A stretch of 64,000 bases of DNA from Lucinisca nassula. Taxonomy: Eukaryota > Mollusca > Bivalvia > Lucinida > Lucinidae. Location: positions 66,858,406 to 66,922,405 of the forward strand of contig OY757010.1 in assembly GCA_963580285.1 (NCBI GenBank), read 5' to 3'. The notes below the pieces were generated by a model. It did no database searches and was not told the DNA's origin. It saw only the letters and a list, made by a program, of their open reading frames with translations. The position numbers and the translations under genes are program-made. This document shows positions 20,800 to 31,207 of the stretch, in pieces (position 1 is the stretch's first letter; each line of letters starts with the position of its first letter).

Positions 20800-21442
20800 G
20801 CATTCAGTTTGGTTGGGTAGAAGGCAAAAATGGTCGCCAGCGGTTTTTTATGGTCAATACCATGGTCAAACATGGCTGACCATGGGCATAGACCATGGTC
20901 TACCATGTTGTTCATACTGTATATGACCATGGTCAACCATTTTACAAAACATGGTCAATAATTGTTTTCCATGGTTGTATGACCATGAACTATCATGATA
21001 GTCCATTGTATTCCATGATAGTTGACTGTTACCTGACCATTGTTTTTGCCTGGTCCACAAAATCTTTATTGAATTCAGTATTGTTGAATTTGACAAGGTA
21101 TGACCATCGGCATGTGGATGTTCTGAAATGTTGAATTCCATGGACACTGCCAATGTTGCCGAAGTTGAATTCAATTTTTCATATATTTTTTTTATGACAG
21201 CTTCACATCGCTTTCAAGATATCATCATCATCATCATCAACAACATCAGATTTTTGATTAACATGCAGGTAAAGGGGCAACATCCACATAAGTGGGCCCC
21301 AGTTCCAGGCGCATGGCAGACCTCCTACCAGATCTCCAGGTGCCTTTCAATATTTCACTGGGCAAAAAATATAGTACCCTGAGAAAAACTATCTGACCTT
21401 CACTTGCAGATCTTTGCATCCCACAGGCTCGAATTTTGATTG
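20800..21442. other. ATGGTCA-rich stretch and spacer
   Basis: From 20826 to 21010 the words ATGGTCA, TGACCAT and CCATGG recur many times on both strands, giving overlapping open frames in both directions that are not genes. A short ATC microsatellite lies at 21219-21240. No repeat family or gene was recognised in the remainder. Confidence 0.5.
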
Positions 21443-21797
21443 ACTGTTTGAGGTTCAATGTCCCCGTCACACTATATAGGTTATTTCAGAGATAGTGCTT
21501 CCAATTTTGTGGGACTTTTACGCAACATTGAGATGAAATGACATCTCAATCCCTGCACAATGAAACCAATAGGGTTTATATGCATTTGATGGTCCAACTC
21601 GCACCACTTTGCCTGTCAGGCTTTGATCCTCTAAGAGGTATACAAGTACTCATGTGCAGTCAGCTTCAGCTCTGCGTGGAAGCATGGTGCAACCCAATCT
21701 ATTTCTTCAAGCCCCAATGGGCGGGGGCCGCAACAAGTTTCGAACTCACAGCAGTGAGAGACTCAATATTTGAGAGTTTAACCACCAGGCCACGGAA
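21443..21797 (-). mobile_element. SINE-H, nearly full length with tRNA-like head
   Basis: On the minus strand the head (21797 down to ~21725) reads TCCGTGGCCTGGTGGTTAAA (box A region) and GAGTTCGAAAC (box B), then the SINE-H body down to the GACATTGAACCTCAAACAG tail at 21443. This is the only copy here that keeps the head, and it defines SINE-H as tRNA-derived. Confidence 0.85.
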
Positions 21798-21802
21798 GGT
21801 AA

Positions 21803-21886
21803 CAGTCCCACAAAATTGGAAGCAACATCTCCAAAATGACTTAATTACATAGTATTGACAGGGACGATAAACAGCCAATCAAACAA
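21803..21886 (+). mobile_element. SINE-H 3' fragment, inverted beside the head of the previous copy
   Basis: AGTCCCACAAAATTGGAAGC through AACAGCCAATCAAACAAAAC. It continues head-to-head from the minus-strand copy. Confidence 0.7.
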
Positions 21887-22022
21887 AACAGAGATACGTC
21901 AACAGTGCTGAATTTGACCATGTGGACATGCCCACAACAAAGCACAAAATGCTATTTATTATACCCAGAATGTTTCACCTGAGCGTTTGCAGTTTTTTGG
22001 CCTTTCACTTTGAATTAGAAAG

Positions 22023-22236
22023 TTAACCCTTGTCCTTCTGATTATTCAAATATGCCACACCCACTACTGATTATCAACCAATCAGATTACTTGATGCAAA
22101 TTATTGCAACAAAATTCATAATCTGAATGACAAACAATGTAGATCCTGATCAGATGGCTTCTTCAGAAGCCATCTGATCGGGATCTACATTGTTTGAAAG
22201 GTAAGGCATATCCGAGCTCAGCAGGACAAGGGTTAA
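22023..22236 (-). mobile_element. TTAA-2 MITE, complete
   Basis: TTAA-CCCTTGTCCTTCTG to CAGCAGGACAAGGG-TTAA, hairpin at 22132-22192. Confidence 0.85.
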
Positions 22237-22284
22237 TTCCACTTAAGTTTAAGTACCCCACATCAATGCTGCATCAAAACAGCT

Positions 22285-22850
22285 TGGACCAGTTGTTAAA
22301 ACTATTGACATTGTTAGTTAACAAATCATTAAAACATGTATCATTTGATTTTGTTTATTTGTTTTGGGGTTTAATGGCCCAGTCAACACTTTTTAGGTCA
22401 TTTTTGAGCCGGTCAGTTTACTTATCCACACTTTTCCTGGGCAGGCTTATACGTTAGCGGTTAACCAGTACAATGTACATTCTTTTGTCAGAAACTGACG
22501 ACTGCCCTTCTTGAATCAGCCGAAGGGAGAGAATGACCGTAGAAAAGATTTCAAGATCAATCTCCACAAAAGAATGTTGCCAACCCGGGCCGGTTTCTAA
22601 CCTGCGTCCTCCTGATCACCAGTCAGACGCGCATCCGACTTTGCTACAAAGGCCAGCTTATCATTTTATATGGTAAATTTACAAATATTTCTGCTGAAAA
22701 AATGTGAGCTGCTTTTTGAAATGCTGCTCACATTTTTTTCAACAAAAATACCACTGTATTAGATATTGTTCTAACTAGAACAGTTAAAAATTTGACTATA
22801 AACGAGCTCGTTTAATAAGCTAACGATGCTCTGAACAACTTCATGGGCCC
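22285..22850. mobile_element. G-family MITE split by SINE-2
   Basis: Left GGACCAGTTGTTAAAACTAT, central hairpin at 22688-22750 (GTGAGCTGC / GCTGCTCAC), right GAACAACTTCATGGGCCC. The left part runs uninterrupted over the TTAA that is occupied in the copy at 44481. Confidence 0.75.
22350..22658 (-). mobile_element. SINE-2, near full length, in a G-family MITE
   Basis: On the minus strand the head keeps a box A-like TAGCAAAGTCGG and a box B-like run with GTTAGAAACC in place of GTTCGAC, then GAATGTTGCC-type body sequence and the (CAAA)-like tail at 22350. The sequence upstream of box A differs from the copy at 14469. Confidence 0.8.
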
Positions 22851-22982
22851 TGAACATCTTCATTTAAACACCGGCAATATCTACGTCTTTGTACTTTTTC
22901 ATCAAATCAATTGCAGTGCTCAGTCTGAACAGGGTACTTAAGCCCTGATAAAAGAAGCTACTTAATTTGTCGGGATTTTCTT

Positions 22983-23192
22983 TTAACCCATAAAATGCCA
23001 ATCACGACAATTGTTGTCTGCTTTGCCATCTGCCGGTTACCTTGCAAACAATGTGGACCCAGATCAGACTGCTCCTGTAGGAGCACTCTGATCTGGGCCC
23101 ACACTGTTTGCCTGTATGCAAAAATATTTTAAAAAGTTTGCAAAAAAGTCAGCAGACGACATTTTCAGTTGTAGTTTTTCTTGGTGTCTTAA
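22983..23192 (-). mobile_element. TTAA-3 MITE, complete
   Basis: TTAA-CCCATAAAATGCCAATC at the left and TTGGTGTC-TTAA at the right. The core is at 23041-23111 with apex CTGCTCCTGTAGGAGCA. The outer core arms match fully (CCAGATC / GATCTGG). Confidence 0.8.
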
Positions 23193-23520
23193 AAAACTAG
23201 ATGTATGTCACTCTTTTTGATTACCAATACCAGTATAATAATAACTATGAATTACGGAAAATAACAAATAACCGTTATTACACGGCTAAATCTGGAGAAA
23301 GCAGAGCAAAATCCTGAACAAATTAAATGCCAGAATGCCCATGACAATAGTCGAATTCTGTTCATTAGACAGTTTCATAGGAAGTTCTTGCATGAGTACA
23401 TCATTCATTTATTAGCTGGAATCAAACAGCATCAAAGTACATGATTATGTTTCATCACAGGCCAATTTTAATATCATTAATACCTGCTAGAGACCTGCAT
23501 TATATAAGCCAGGTCTCTAA
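23193..23520. other. Unassigned sequence
   Basis: AT-rich and without a recognised gene or repeat. Confidence 0.35.
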
Positions 23521-23524
23521 CACG

Positions 23525-23605
23525 TATATGAGCACTGAGCAGCAAAGACTAGGGCAAGACCGCGCATTTGCGCGGTCTTGCCCTTGTCTTTGCTGCTCAT
23601 ATAAT
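23525..23605. repeat. Long GC-apex hairpin (N-type)
   Basis: Arms GCAGCAAAGACTAGGGCAAG and CTTGCCCTTGTCTTTGCTGC enclose ACCGCGCA-TT-TGCGCGGT, nearly perfect over ~36 bp. It resembles the apices at 35655, 40747 and 56752. Confidence 0.75.
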
Positions 23606-23627
23606 GAATAGGCCTAGTGGAGGGCGC

Positions 23628-23795
23628 TTGGAGAAATAGATCGGACTGCATGGAACAGTGCTTCCACACAGAGTTGAAACTAACCGCACGCCAGTACTGG
23701 TAAACCACTTAGAATGTCTAAGCCTGCCCAGGCAAAGCGGTGCGAGTCGGCCCTTCATGCATATTTACCTATTGGCTTCATTCGGCAGCAGGGCT
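23628..23795 (+). mobile_element. SINE-H middle fragment
   Basis: GCTTGGAGAAATAGATCGG, then TAAGCCTGCCCAGGCAAAG and CATTCGGCAGCAGGGCTTAA. The head and tail are both missing. Confidence 0.7.
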
Positions 23796-23911
23796 TAAGC
23801 CATCCTTAACATATCCCACGGCAAGAATAAAAGCAAAGTACTGACAGCACTTATATATTCAAGTCTCTGAATGAAGGCTAGAAAAATGGTCCTAAACAGG
23901 GACTTAGATTT

Positions 23912-24010
23912 TTTTTTTAACCCCAAAATTCTTGAAGGAAACCGTGTAGACCCTGATCAAAGGCTGTGGTCTGCAGCATCTCATCTGGTTCCACGATGTT
24001 TGCCAAAGCC
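23912..24010. mobile_element. Worn shared-core MITE
   Basis: After a T-run, TTAACCCCAAAATTC precedes decayed core arms (GTGTAGACCCTGATC and CATCTCATCTGGTTCC). The family is unclear. Confidence 0.45.
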
Positions 24011-24089
24011 AAGACGTAATTCTCGACTCCAGTCCAGATTCTACAGATAACCCTTTTGTGCAACACTCTGACCTCACAGTGATATGAAT

Positions 24090-24330
24090 AACATTACGCA
24101 AACACGCCTATACAAATGAAGATTTTAAGATGAAAAATTGTGATATTTTTCTTATTTCTGCTCAAAATATAGATTGTGGGCACTCGTTAGAACCGCCTCA
24201 TTGAGGCGGTTCTAACGAGTACCCACAATCTATATTTTAGAGCAGAAATAAGAAAAATAAGGTATACCCCCGGAAACCCCATTTTTACTATATAAAAGTG
24301 GGGTTGGAGGGGGTCAGTTTTCGTGATGAT
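24090..24330. mobile_element. F2-family repeat with long hairpin
   Basis: The hairpin 24151-24252 has ~48 bp arms, from CTTATTTCTGCTCAAAATAT through CGTTAGAACCGCC, with apex TCATTGA. The outer sequence ACACGCCTATACAAAT and the following TTTACTATATAAAAGTGGGG recur at 40410-40690. Confidence 0.7.
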
Positions 24331-24451
24331 ATGGATTTTACTACAGATCAGTGACAGTCAGGTGAACATCAACAACGAATATCAACAACGAAAAGCTACT
24401 ATGCTTAGTAAATTTTGGTCGACTGACAAACAATTGACCCAAAAAGACAAA

Positions 24452-24793
24452 AGAGTGTGCCTATTTGCATTTTACATCCCACCAACAGCCAAGGTCATAC
24501 AAAGAGGGGACCTTGGTTTCAAGACTCATCCGAAAGTCCAAAGAAGCCTGTGTTTGAGTGCATGTTTGAGTTTTACGTCTCACCAACAGCTAAGGTCATA
24601 CGGAGACGGGGCCTCGGGCTAAAGACTCATCCAAAAGCCTGGAGAAGCCCGAGATCAATCCTGCGACCCCTGGTTTACAAGGCGAGTAGCGTAACCACTA
24701 CACCACGGAGGCTTCTAGACCGAAGAAGCCCGGGATCGAATCTACGACCCCTGGTTTGTAAGGTATAATCACCACACCACAGAGACTTCTAAA
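24452..24793 (-). mobile_element. SINE-3 copies, tRNA head at the right
   Basis: A partial unit (24452-24545) is followed by a full unit (24546-24717). On the minus strand the head reads GCCTCCGTGGTGTAGTGG (box A) and a box B-like GGATTGATCTC, then CTTTTGGATGAGTC and the CTTAGCTGTTGGTGAGACG body. A second, worn head follows at 24718-24793. Confidence 0.75.
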
Positions 24794-25089
24794 AAAAATG
24801 TGAAAGCCTTGAATAAATTGATCCACGTCCTCTGTGAAGCTAAAAGCAACCTATTTTCGTACAACAATTACTTATTTTCTCTCTGATCAGGCAGAACAAT
24901 TAAGAGCTTTTCATTCTAATTTCCAGACTCAACAGTAAAGTTAGACTGTTACCATGGAGACAGAATCTTGCTGATGTTTGTTATGACATCTTTACATTTT
25001 TCGGCCCATTGGGTGGATTGTTTGTCTATCAACCCAAAGTATTATATACAAAAGCTCTTATACTGCTGATGTCCATGTGACTACCACTG
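24794..25089. other. Unassigned sequence
   Basis: No recognised feature. Confidence 0.35.
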
Positions 25090-25263
25090 ACCAATAAATG
25101 GAGAATACCAGGTTCGTGTCTTTTGATATCGAGTTCATCAGGCAAGGCTTCGAGAACGCTTGTAGAATCGCGAGGCTTGCTGAGCGATTCTACATGGGTT
25201 CTTGAAGCCGAGCCTGATAAACTTTGATATCAAATGACACGAATCTGGTATTCTATTTATCAG
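25090..25263. mobile_element. Palindromic MITE of ~174 bp
   Basis: Both arms carry AGAATACCAG, TTCGTGTC, TTTGATATC, TCAGGC and AGAAC in mirror order, with apex ATCGCGAGGCTTGCTGAGCGAT. One copy only is seen in this window. Confidence 0.65.
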
Positions 25264-25651
25264 TTTATCCCCTTGTACACTCTTAAATTAACAATTTATG
25301 ATCAGTTATTGATGGTCCTCAGTGCGTCCAAGCATTCTAGTGGTCGATATATTTAGTATCAGATGACCATATTTTCCTTTGATATTTTTTTTTCAAGTAA
25401 TTTTTCTATTCTTTTTTTCCAGTAACAATAACATTTTTGTCATTTTTCCAGTAGTTCAGTTCATTCATTAAAGTGCAATGTCACATTGACGTGATATAGC
25501 TGTCTTGTCCTGAGATAGCACACCTTTATCAGGTCAGTACATTTCAATGCAATATACATAGGGGGTAACTGATAAATTTATAGTATAAACATATTTTATT
25601 GCAACATGATAAGCAATGGGGTTGGGCCACAAGTTCTCACAACATTAGTTA
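25264..25651. other. Unassigned sequence
   Basis: AT-rich; no gene or repeat family recognised. Confidence 0.35.
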
Positions 25652-25878
25652 CGGCCCTCATTGTATACTAGTGGACTCTTTCATTGCTATGTTGGACAAG
25701 TCCACTTGTCATATAAGGGGTTTCAGGCCTATTTTGACATTTATTTTGTTTTTGATGGAAAATTCTGTTAGCAAATTGTGCAGGCCCTGATCAGACGCAG
25801 CATTCTGTGGCATCTGATCTAGGCCTGCACTGTTTGCCAAGGTATCCTTTTAGGGGTTTCCCCGCATACAATGGGTTA
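25652..25878 (-). mobile_element. TTAA-5 MITE
   Basis: Left TCATTGTATACTAGTGGAC, core 25768-25837 with apex GCAGCATTCTGTGGC, right GGGGTTTCCCCGCATAC then AATGGG-TTAA. The left terminus is changed from TTAACCC. Confidence 0.75.
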
Positions 25879-26020
25879 ACCCTCACTGATTAATAATCAA
25901 CCAAAATCATTACTTTATATAACATATTGGTTCAACTGGCACAGTGTAGATTCTTCAGAAGCCTGACACTACACTGTTTGCAAAGATAGGAGATGACATG
26001 CTCAAGAGGATAAGGGTTGA
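25875..26020 (-). mobile_element. TTAA-1 MITE, shortened
   Basis: It shares its left TTAA with TTAA-5 and its right end (GGATAAGGG-TTGA) with TTAA-3. The hairpin core is reduced (CAGTGTAGATTCTTCAGAAG). Confidence 0.7.
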
Positions 26021-26218
26021 CCCTTAAGACGCTGACAAAAACTACATATGAAAATGTCGTCTGCTGACTCTTTTTGTAAACTTAAAAAAAATATTTTTGC
26101 ATACAGGCAAACAGTGTGGATACAGGAGCAGTCTGATCTGGGCCCACACTGTTTGCAAAAATGACTTTTAAAGTAACAGACAGACGACAATTGTCGTGAT
26201 TGGCATTCTATGGGTTAA
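26017..26218 (+). mobile_element. TTAA-3 MITE, complete ends
   Basis: TTGA-CCCTTAAGACGCTGAC at the left, TTGGCATTCTATGGG-TTAA at the right. The left half of the core hairpin is deleted (GTGTGGATACAGGAGCAGTC). Confidence 0.8.
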
Positions 26219-26307
26219 ACAAAAAGAGGATTCTGATCAGATGCCATGCTCTGTTGAACCAGAATTTGCCCTTAAGAAGCCATAAGATCAGTATCTACAC
26301 TGTTTGT

Positions 26308-26605
26308 TTGTTTGTTTGTTTGATTTGAGGTTTAACGTCCCCGTCAACACTGTATAGGTCATTTTGGTGACGTTGCTTCCAATTTTGTGGGACTTTTACC
26401 CGACATTGAGATGAAATGACATCTCAAGCCCTGTCGTCCAATGAAACCAATAGGGTTTATAAGCATGGACGGTCCAACACGCACCGCTTTGCCTGGCAGG
26501 CTTAAATCCTCTAAGCGGTTTACCCGTACTCGTGTGCGGTCGGTTTCAGCTCTGCGTGGAAGCATTATGCAGCCCATCTATTTCATCAAGCCCCGATGGG
26601 CAGGG
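26308..26605 (-). mobile_element. SINE-H, long copy
   Basis: It runs from GTTTGTTTGATTTGAGGTTT through CACTGTATAGGTC, CCAATGAAACCAATAGGG and GGTTTCAGCTCTGCGTGG to AAGCCCCGATGGGC. The head is missing. The TTAA in its tail is unoccupied here, which supplies the empty site for 11087. Confidence 0.8.
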
Positions 26606-26611
26606 GCAGAA

Positions 26612-26738
26612 TCTACAGTGTATGATATTCAGTTCGTGATTTCATAGGATTACGGAATACGTAACTTATATCAAGTAATCTAATTGGATGAAAGTCAGAA
26701 ATGGGTGTGGCTAAATTAATTTATTCAGCAGAAAAGGA
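26612..26738 (+). mobile_element. TTAA-1 right-half fragment
   Basis: CTACAGTGTATGATATTCAG to GAAATGGGTGTGGC and TTATTCAGCAG. No left half or TTAA is present. Confidence 0.6.
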
Positions 26739-27062
26739 TTTTTTAAACTACAAGAAGCCTCAGGATTCCAACAGCACTGTAACATAATACTAGCAGGCTA
26801 ACCGCGGACTTTTTTCTGGTTCCCAGACTTCTGTTATTGATCGGTCCCAGATTTTCTCCCAATGTCTCAAAGCAAAACACAATTCTATTAGTCACATCTA
26901 GAGCAACAGCATTATATAATCAATTTGCACAATTGAAATTAGCCACCCTGTGGTGAAAAATGACAAAATAACATGATTAGGCCACAATGGCTCTGATCAG
27001 TCTGCACGTCTGTGCAGGTAGATCTGTGTAATTCCTGTTAAACCTCCAGATAGCATAACAAA
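26739..27062. other. Unassigned sequence
   Basis: No recognised feature. Confidence 0.35.
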
Positions 27063-27290
27063 TACACCACAACCTCGTTATAACATGGTTTGTTATAACA
27101 TGGTTTTGGATATAACACGGTTTCAAGATGGATCCCGAAAAATGTGTAGATCATATATAGAAAAATGACCCATAAATGGTCATTTTTCTATATAATCTAT
27201 ACATTTTTGTTTGGATATAACATGGTTGCTTAACTAACATGGTTTCTGCTTTGGACCCCAACAATAGTGTTATAAAGAGGTTTTTGTGTA
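27063..27290. mobile_element. pogo-like TA-flanked MITE
   Basis: TA-CACCACAACCTCGTTATAAC at the left and TTATAAAGAGGTTTTTGTG-TA at the right, with inner GATATAACATGG repeats and a central hairpin (AGAAAAATGACC / GGTCATTTTTCT). The AACCTCGTTATAAC end resembles Tigger/pogo termini. Confidence 0.7.
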
Positions 27291-27394
27291 ATCTCAAACG
27301 TTCTTCACAAATGGATAATTTTTCCCTTTTCGGAAAATTTTGTAGGGACCATCACTTACATGAATGTTGTTCCTGCTTATGGAAGCGCAGCTTT

Positions 27395-27618
27395 TTAACC
27401 CATTTTGTACTGTAAACCCAAAACGGGTACCCTGGCAAACAGTGTAGGCCCAGATCAGACACTGCAGAATGCGGCATCTGATCGGGGCCTACACTATTTG
27501 CAAAAAGTTCAGCTAATTTCGAAATAAATTCTAAAGATAACACGTGTTACCCCTAAATTTCGAAACGGATTCTTGACAAATATAAGGAGGAAGATTCCAT
27601 TTGGTACATAAAGGGTTA
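27395..27618 (-). mobile_element. TTAA-4 MITE, complete
   Basis: TTAA-CCCATTTTGTACTG to TTTGGTACATAAAGGG-TTAT. The core is at 27437-27500 with apex CTGCAGAATGCGGC. Confidence 0.8.
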
Positions 27619-27659
27619 TCCCATATTCTACTAAATGGAATGTTCTAAAACATGTATAT

Positions 27660-27812
27660 ACTTTTAAGTAGGAGTCTAATTCAAAATTTTGGGGTGTCAG
27701 GTAGTTATCTTTAAAATTTATTTGGCAATTCGAGGAACTTCTTGCAAACATTGAAGGCCCTGATCATAAGCATTCTATGGTGTCTGAACTGGGCCAGCAC
27801 TGTTTACTAATG
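27660..27812 (+). mobile_element. TTAA-4 fragment
   Basis: CAAAATTTTGGGGTGTCAGG, core arms from GCAAACATTGAAGG to AGCACTGTTTACTAA. Both ends are lost. Confidence 0.6.
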
Positions 27813-27873
27813 ACATATTTTGTGCAGTATCTACCCGTATTGGGTCCCCCCCCTCTTGTTTGCAACGATGCAT

Positions 27874-28102
27874 TTAACCCATTTAGTACCAGAAACCCCA
27901 AAACGGGTACCTTGGCAAACAGTGCACGCCCAGATCAGACGCTGCAGAACGCAGCGTCTGATCAGGGCCTCCACTGTTTGCTAAAAGTTCAGTCATTTTC
28001 CAAATAAAATTTGATGAAAACACAACCTGACACCCCTAAATTTTGGAATGGACTCCAGATATATATAAGGAGGAAGATTCCATGTGGTACTAAAAGGGTT
28101 AA
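27874..28102 (-). mobile_element. TTAA-4 MITE, complete
   Basis: TTAA-CCCATTTAGTACCAG to GTGGTACTAAAAGGG-TTAA, core at 27917-27979 with apex GCTGCAGAACGCAGC. The right flank (28099-28161) is the right arm of TTAA-3, starting in its internal TTAA. Confidence 0.85.
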
Positions 28103-28168
28103 AGTAACCGGCAGACAACAAAGCAGAAGACAACTGTCATGATTTGCATTCAGTGGGTTAGATGTAGG

Positions 28169-28275
28169 AGTGGTAAATGAGTGAGTGAGTGTTTGAGTTT
28201 TACATCTCACCAACAGCTAAGGTCATATGGAGATGGGACCTCGGTTTAATGACTCATCTGAAAGTTTAAGGAGTG
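28169..28275 (-). mobile_element. SINE-3 tail half
   Basis: GAGTGAGTGAGTGTTTGAG, CTCACCAACAGCTAAGGTC and GACTCATCTGAAAGT. The tRNA-like head is missing. Confidence 0.65.
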
Positions 28276-28416
28276 GAAAATGAAACCTAAAATTTTGAAA
28301 ACCGTGTACAAGAGCTTGAAGCACCAAGCAAAATGAAGCAGACAATGCTGACTAACAGACAAATTAACATGAAATGTCAAGCCTCACTTACTTTGAAAAA
28401 TAATAACAATGATAAT

Positions 28417-29969
28417 ACAAGAGGGCCCAGAGGGCCCTGAATCGCTCACCTGAGTATCAGTGTCTCTAGTGCATTCTTGGCCCAAGGGCTATAATTTGAG
28501 CAAACTTGGTAGCGGTCCACTAGATGTAGCTTCATACCTAATATCAAAGATCTCAGAAAAGAAGATTTTTAAAAGAATTCCCTATATAAGCCTATATGTA
28601 AAAAAAGCGGGGACATTTTTGGCGCCAGGGCTATAATTTGACCAATCTCAGTAGAGGTCAACTAGATGAAGCTTTGCGCCAAATATCAAAAACCTGGGCA
28701 TTCTGGTTTAAGACAAGAAGATTTTTAAAGGTTTTTTCGTATATAAGCCTATGTGAAACAACTGGGTCCTGGCACCGGGACATTTTTTGCCCCAAGACTA
28801 TAATTTGAACAATCTTGGTAGAGGTCCATTAGATGAAGTTTCATACCAAATATCAAAGACCTAGCTGGGCCTTCTGGTTTCAGACAAGAAGATTTTTAAA
28901 GGTTTTCCCTATATAAGCCTATGTAAAATCAGTGGGCCCTGGAGTCAGTGGAGTGGGGGCATTTTTTGGAGCCAGGACTATAATTTGAACAATCTCAGTA
29001 GAGGTCCACTAGATAAAGCTTCACACCAAATATCAAAGACCAGGGCCTTCTGGTTTCAAGGTTTTTTCCTATATAAGCCTATGTAAAATTAGTGGGTCCC
29101 GGGGCGGGGATATCTTAATAGCCCCAAGGCTATAATTTGAACAATCTTGGTAGAGGTCCATTAGATGAAGCTTTATATCAAATATCAAAGACCTGGGACT
29201 TCTGGTTTCAGACAAGAAGATTTTTAAAGGTTTTCCCTATATAAGCCTATGTAAAACCAGTGGGCCCGGCGCTGGGGTATTTTTGGCCCCAGGTCTATAA
29301 TTTGATTTCTTGGTAGAGGTCCACTAGATGAAGCTTCATGCCAAATATCAAAGACCTGGGACTTCTGGTTTCAGACAAGAAGATTTTTAAAGGTTTTCTC
29401 TATATACGCCTATGTGAAACCAGTGTGCCCCGGCGCGGGGGCATTTTTGGCCCTAAAACTATATTTTGAACAATCTTGGTAGAGGTCCACTGGATGAAGC
29501 TTCATACCAAATATCGAAGACCTGAACCTTCTGGTTCCAGACAAGAAGATTTTTAAAGGTTTTCCCTATATATAAGTCTATATAAAACTGGTGGGCCCCG
29601 GCGCGGTGGCATTTTTGGCCCCAGGGCTATAATTTGAACAATCTTGGTAGAGGTCCACTAGATGAAGCTTCATACCAAATATCAAAGACCTGGACCGTGC
29701 GGTTTCAGAGAAGGAGATTTTTTAAGTTTTCAGTAACAAAAATGTTATTTTTAGCTCCTGTGACCTAGATGTGCAACAGACCGGAACCATTTGAACAACT
29801 TTGAAAGGGGACCACCTAAGGATCATCCCTGTGAAGTTTGGTCAAAATCCGATCAGTGGTTTAGGAGGAGATGACGTTTGAAGAAAAAGTTAACAGATAC
29901 ACAGACGCATGCACGAGGGACGAAAAGTGATCACAAAAGCTCACCTTGTCACGAAGGGTGAGCGAAAAA
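28417..29969 (+). mobile_element. HINE-a copy 2, core type beta
   Basis: 5' ACAAGAGGGCCCAGAGGGCC hairpin, then AATCGCTCACCTG. About seven ~168 bp units carry GGCTATAATTTGAACAATC, GGTCCACTAGATGAAGC and ACAAGAAGATTTTTAAAGG. Then come GTGACCTAGATGTGC and AAGTTTGGTCAAAATCCG, a weak microsatellite, and the 3' hairpin GCTCACCTTGTC / GGGTGAGC, with a shorter stem than other copies and CGAA in place of CTAA. Confidence 0.85.
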
Positions 29970-30039
29970 CATCCAGAAGAATTGCCAAGTCTAATTTTCT
30001 TTCAAACTGATGGCTGGAAAAATGATCCTGAACTGAGGC

Positions 30040-30170
30040 TTAACCCATTGCTATATGTTGGACAAGTCCATTTGTCATATAAGGGTTGTCTGGAGTAATT
30101 TTTTCATTTTTATTCTATTTTTGACAGAAAATTATGTTAGCAAATAGTGCAGGCCCTGATCAGATGGACA
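30040..30170 (-). mobile_element. TTAA-5 half element
   Basis: TTAACCCATTGCTATATGTT through AAATAGTGCAGGCCCTGATC; then the sequence passes into SINE-H. Confidence 0.6.
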
Positions 30171-30177
30171 GTCCGAC

Positions 30178-30283
30178 TGCACTGCTAAGCAGTTCACTGG
30201 TACTTGTGTGCAATCGGTTTCAGCTCTGGGTGGAAGCATCATGCAGCCCATCTATTTCTTTAAGCCCTGATGAGTGGGGTAGT
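30178..30283 (-). mobile_element. SINE-H middle fragment
   Basis: CTAAGCAGTTCACTGGTAC, GTTTCAGCTCTGGGTGG and AAGCCCTGATGAGTGG. Confidence 0.65.
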
Positions 30284-30428
30284 TGTCAATGTAATCAGCC
30301 CTGGCTACTATGTAGCATAGAAATTTTTCAATTATTTTTTGCTTGACTTTGCATGAAATGATAAGCCTTCAAATACTTTGACAAAAGGAAAAAAAAGAAT
30401 GTCACCTGCTGCAGAATTTTGCTTGGCA

Positions 30429-30665
30429 TTAACCCTTTTTGTACCAAATGGAATCTTCCTCCTTATATAATATAGCAGAAGTCCATTTCAAAATTTAGGG
30501 TTGTCAGGTTGTGTTTCCTTCAAAATTAATTCGGAAAAAGGCTGATTTTTTGTTTTTGCAAACAGTGTAGGCCCTGATCAGACGCCGTATTCTGCGGCGC
30601 CTGATATGGGCCTGCACCGTTTTCCAGGGTACCCGTTTTGGGGTTTCTGGTACTAAATGGGTTAA
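30429..30665 (+). mobile_element. TTAA-4 MITE, complete, left arm of an inverted pair
   Basis: TTAA-CCCTTTTTGTACCAAATG to GGTACTAAATGGG-TTAA. The core is at 30557-30622 with apex GCCGTATTCTGCGGC. Confidence 0.85.
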
Positions 30666-30671
30666 AGTGGA

Positions 30672-30900
30672 TAAACCCATTTAGTACTGGAAACCCCAAA
30701 ACGGGTAGTTGGCAAACAGCGAAGGCCCAGATCAGATGCCGCAAAATGCCGCGTCTGATCAGGGCCTACACTGTTCGCAAAACTTTCAGCCAGTTTCCAA
30801 ATAGATTTTGAAGAAAACACAACCTGACACCCCTAAATTTTGAATTGGATTCCTGCTATATTTATGAAGGAAGATTCCATTTTGGTACAAAAGGGGTTAA
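30672..30900 (-). mobile_element. TTAA-4 MITE, right arm of an inverted pair
   Basis: AAACCCATTTAGTACTGG to TTTGGTACAAAAGGGG-TTAA, core at 30714-30778. It begins six bases after the previous copy ends and mirrors it over its whole length. Confidence 0.85.
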
Positions 30901-30977
30901 AATAATAGGTTAAAATTATGACACTAGATCTTTCTGCTATATGTCTGCCTGATTTATTCTATGCTTAATATCAAGAA

Positions 30978-31207
30978 TTAACCCATATAAGATGCCAAGA
31001 TGAACTGCATCTGAAAATGTTGTCTGTTTATGTCGTCTGCTACTATTCTTGCAAGCTTTTCAAACCTATTTTTGTATACAGGCAAACAGTGTAAACCCTG
31101 ATCAGACTGCTCCTGTGGGTCCACACTGTTTGCAACAATGCCTTCATAAGTAACCATCGGAGAATAAAGCAGACAACAATTGTTGTGACTGGCATGTTAA
31201 GGGTTAA
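30978..31207 (+). mobile_element. TTAA-3 MITE, complete
   Basis: TTAA-CCCATATAAGATGCC to GGCATGTTAAGGG-TTAA. The left core arm is followed at once by GTGGGTCCACACTGTTTG, so half of the apex is lost. Confidence 0.8.

Noticed and set aside
20880..21174. Frames of 70-100 codons on both strands near 20900-21170
   Set aside because: They overlap each other on opposite strands and lie over the ATGGTCA word cluster; no domain is recognisable.
24457..24768. 103-codon frame containing ASSVTTTPRRL
   Set aside because: This is the reverse reading of the SINE-3 tRNA head and body; the same phrase appears at 45567-45758 in another SINE-3 copy.
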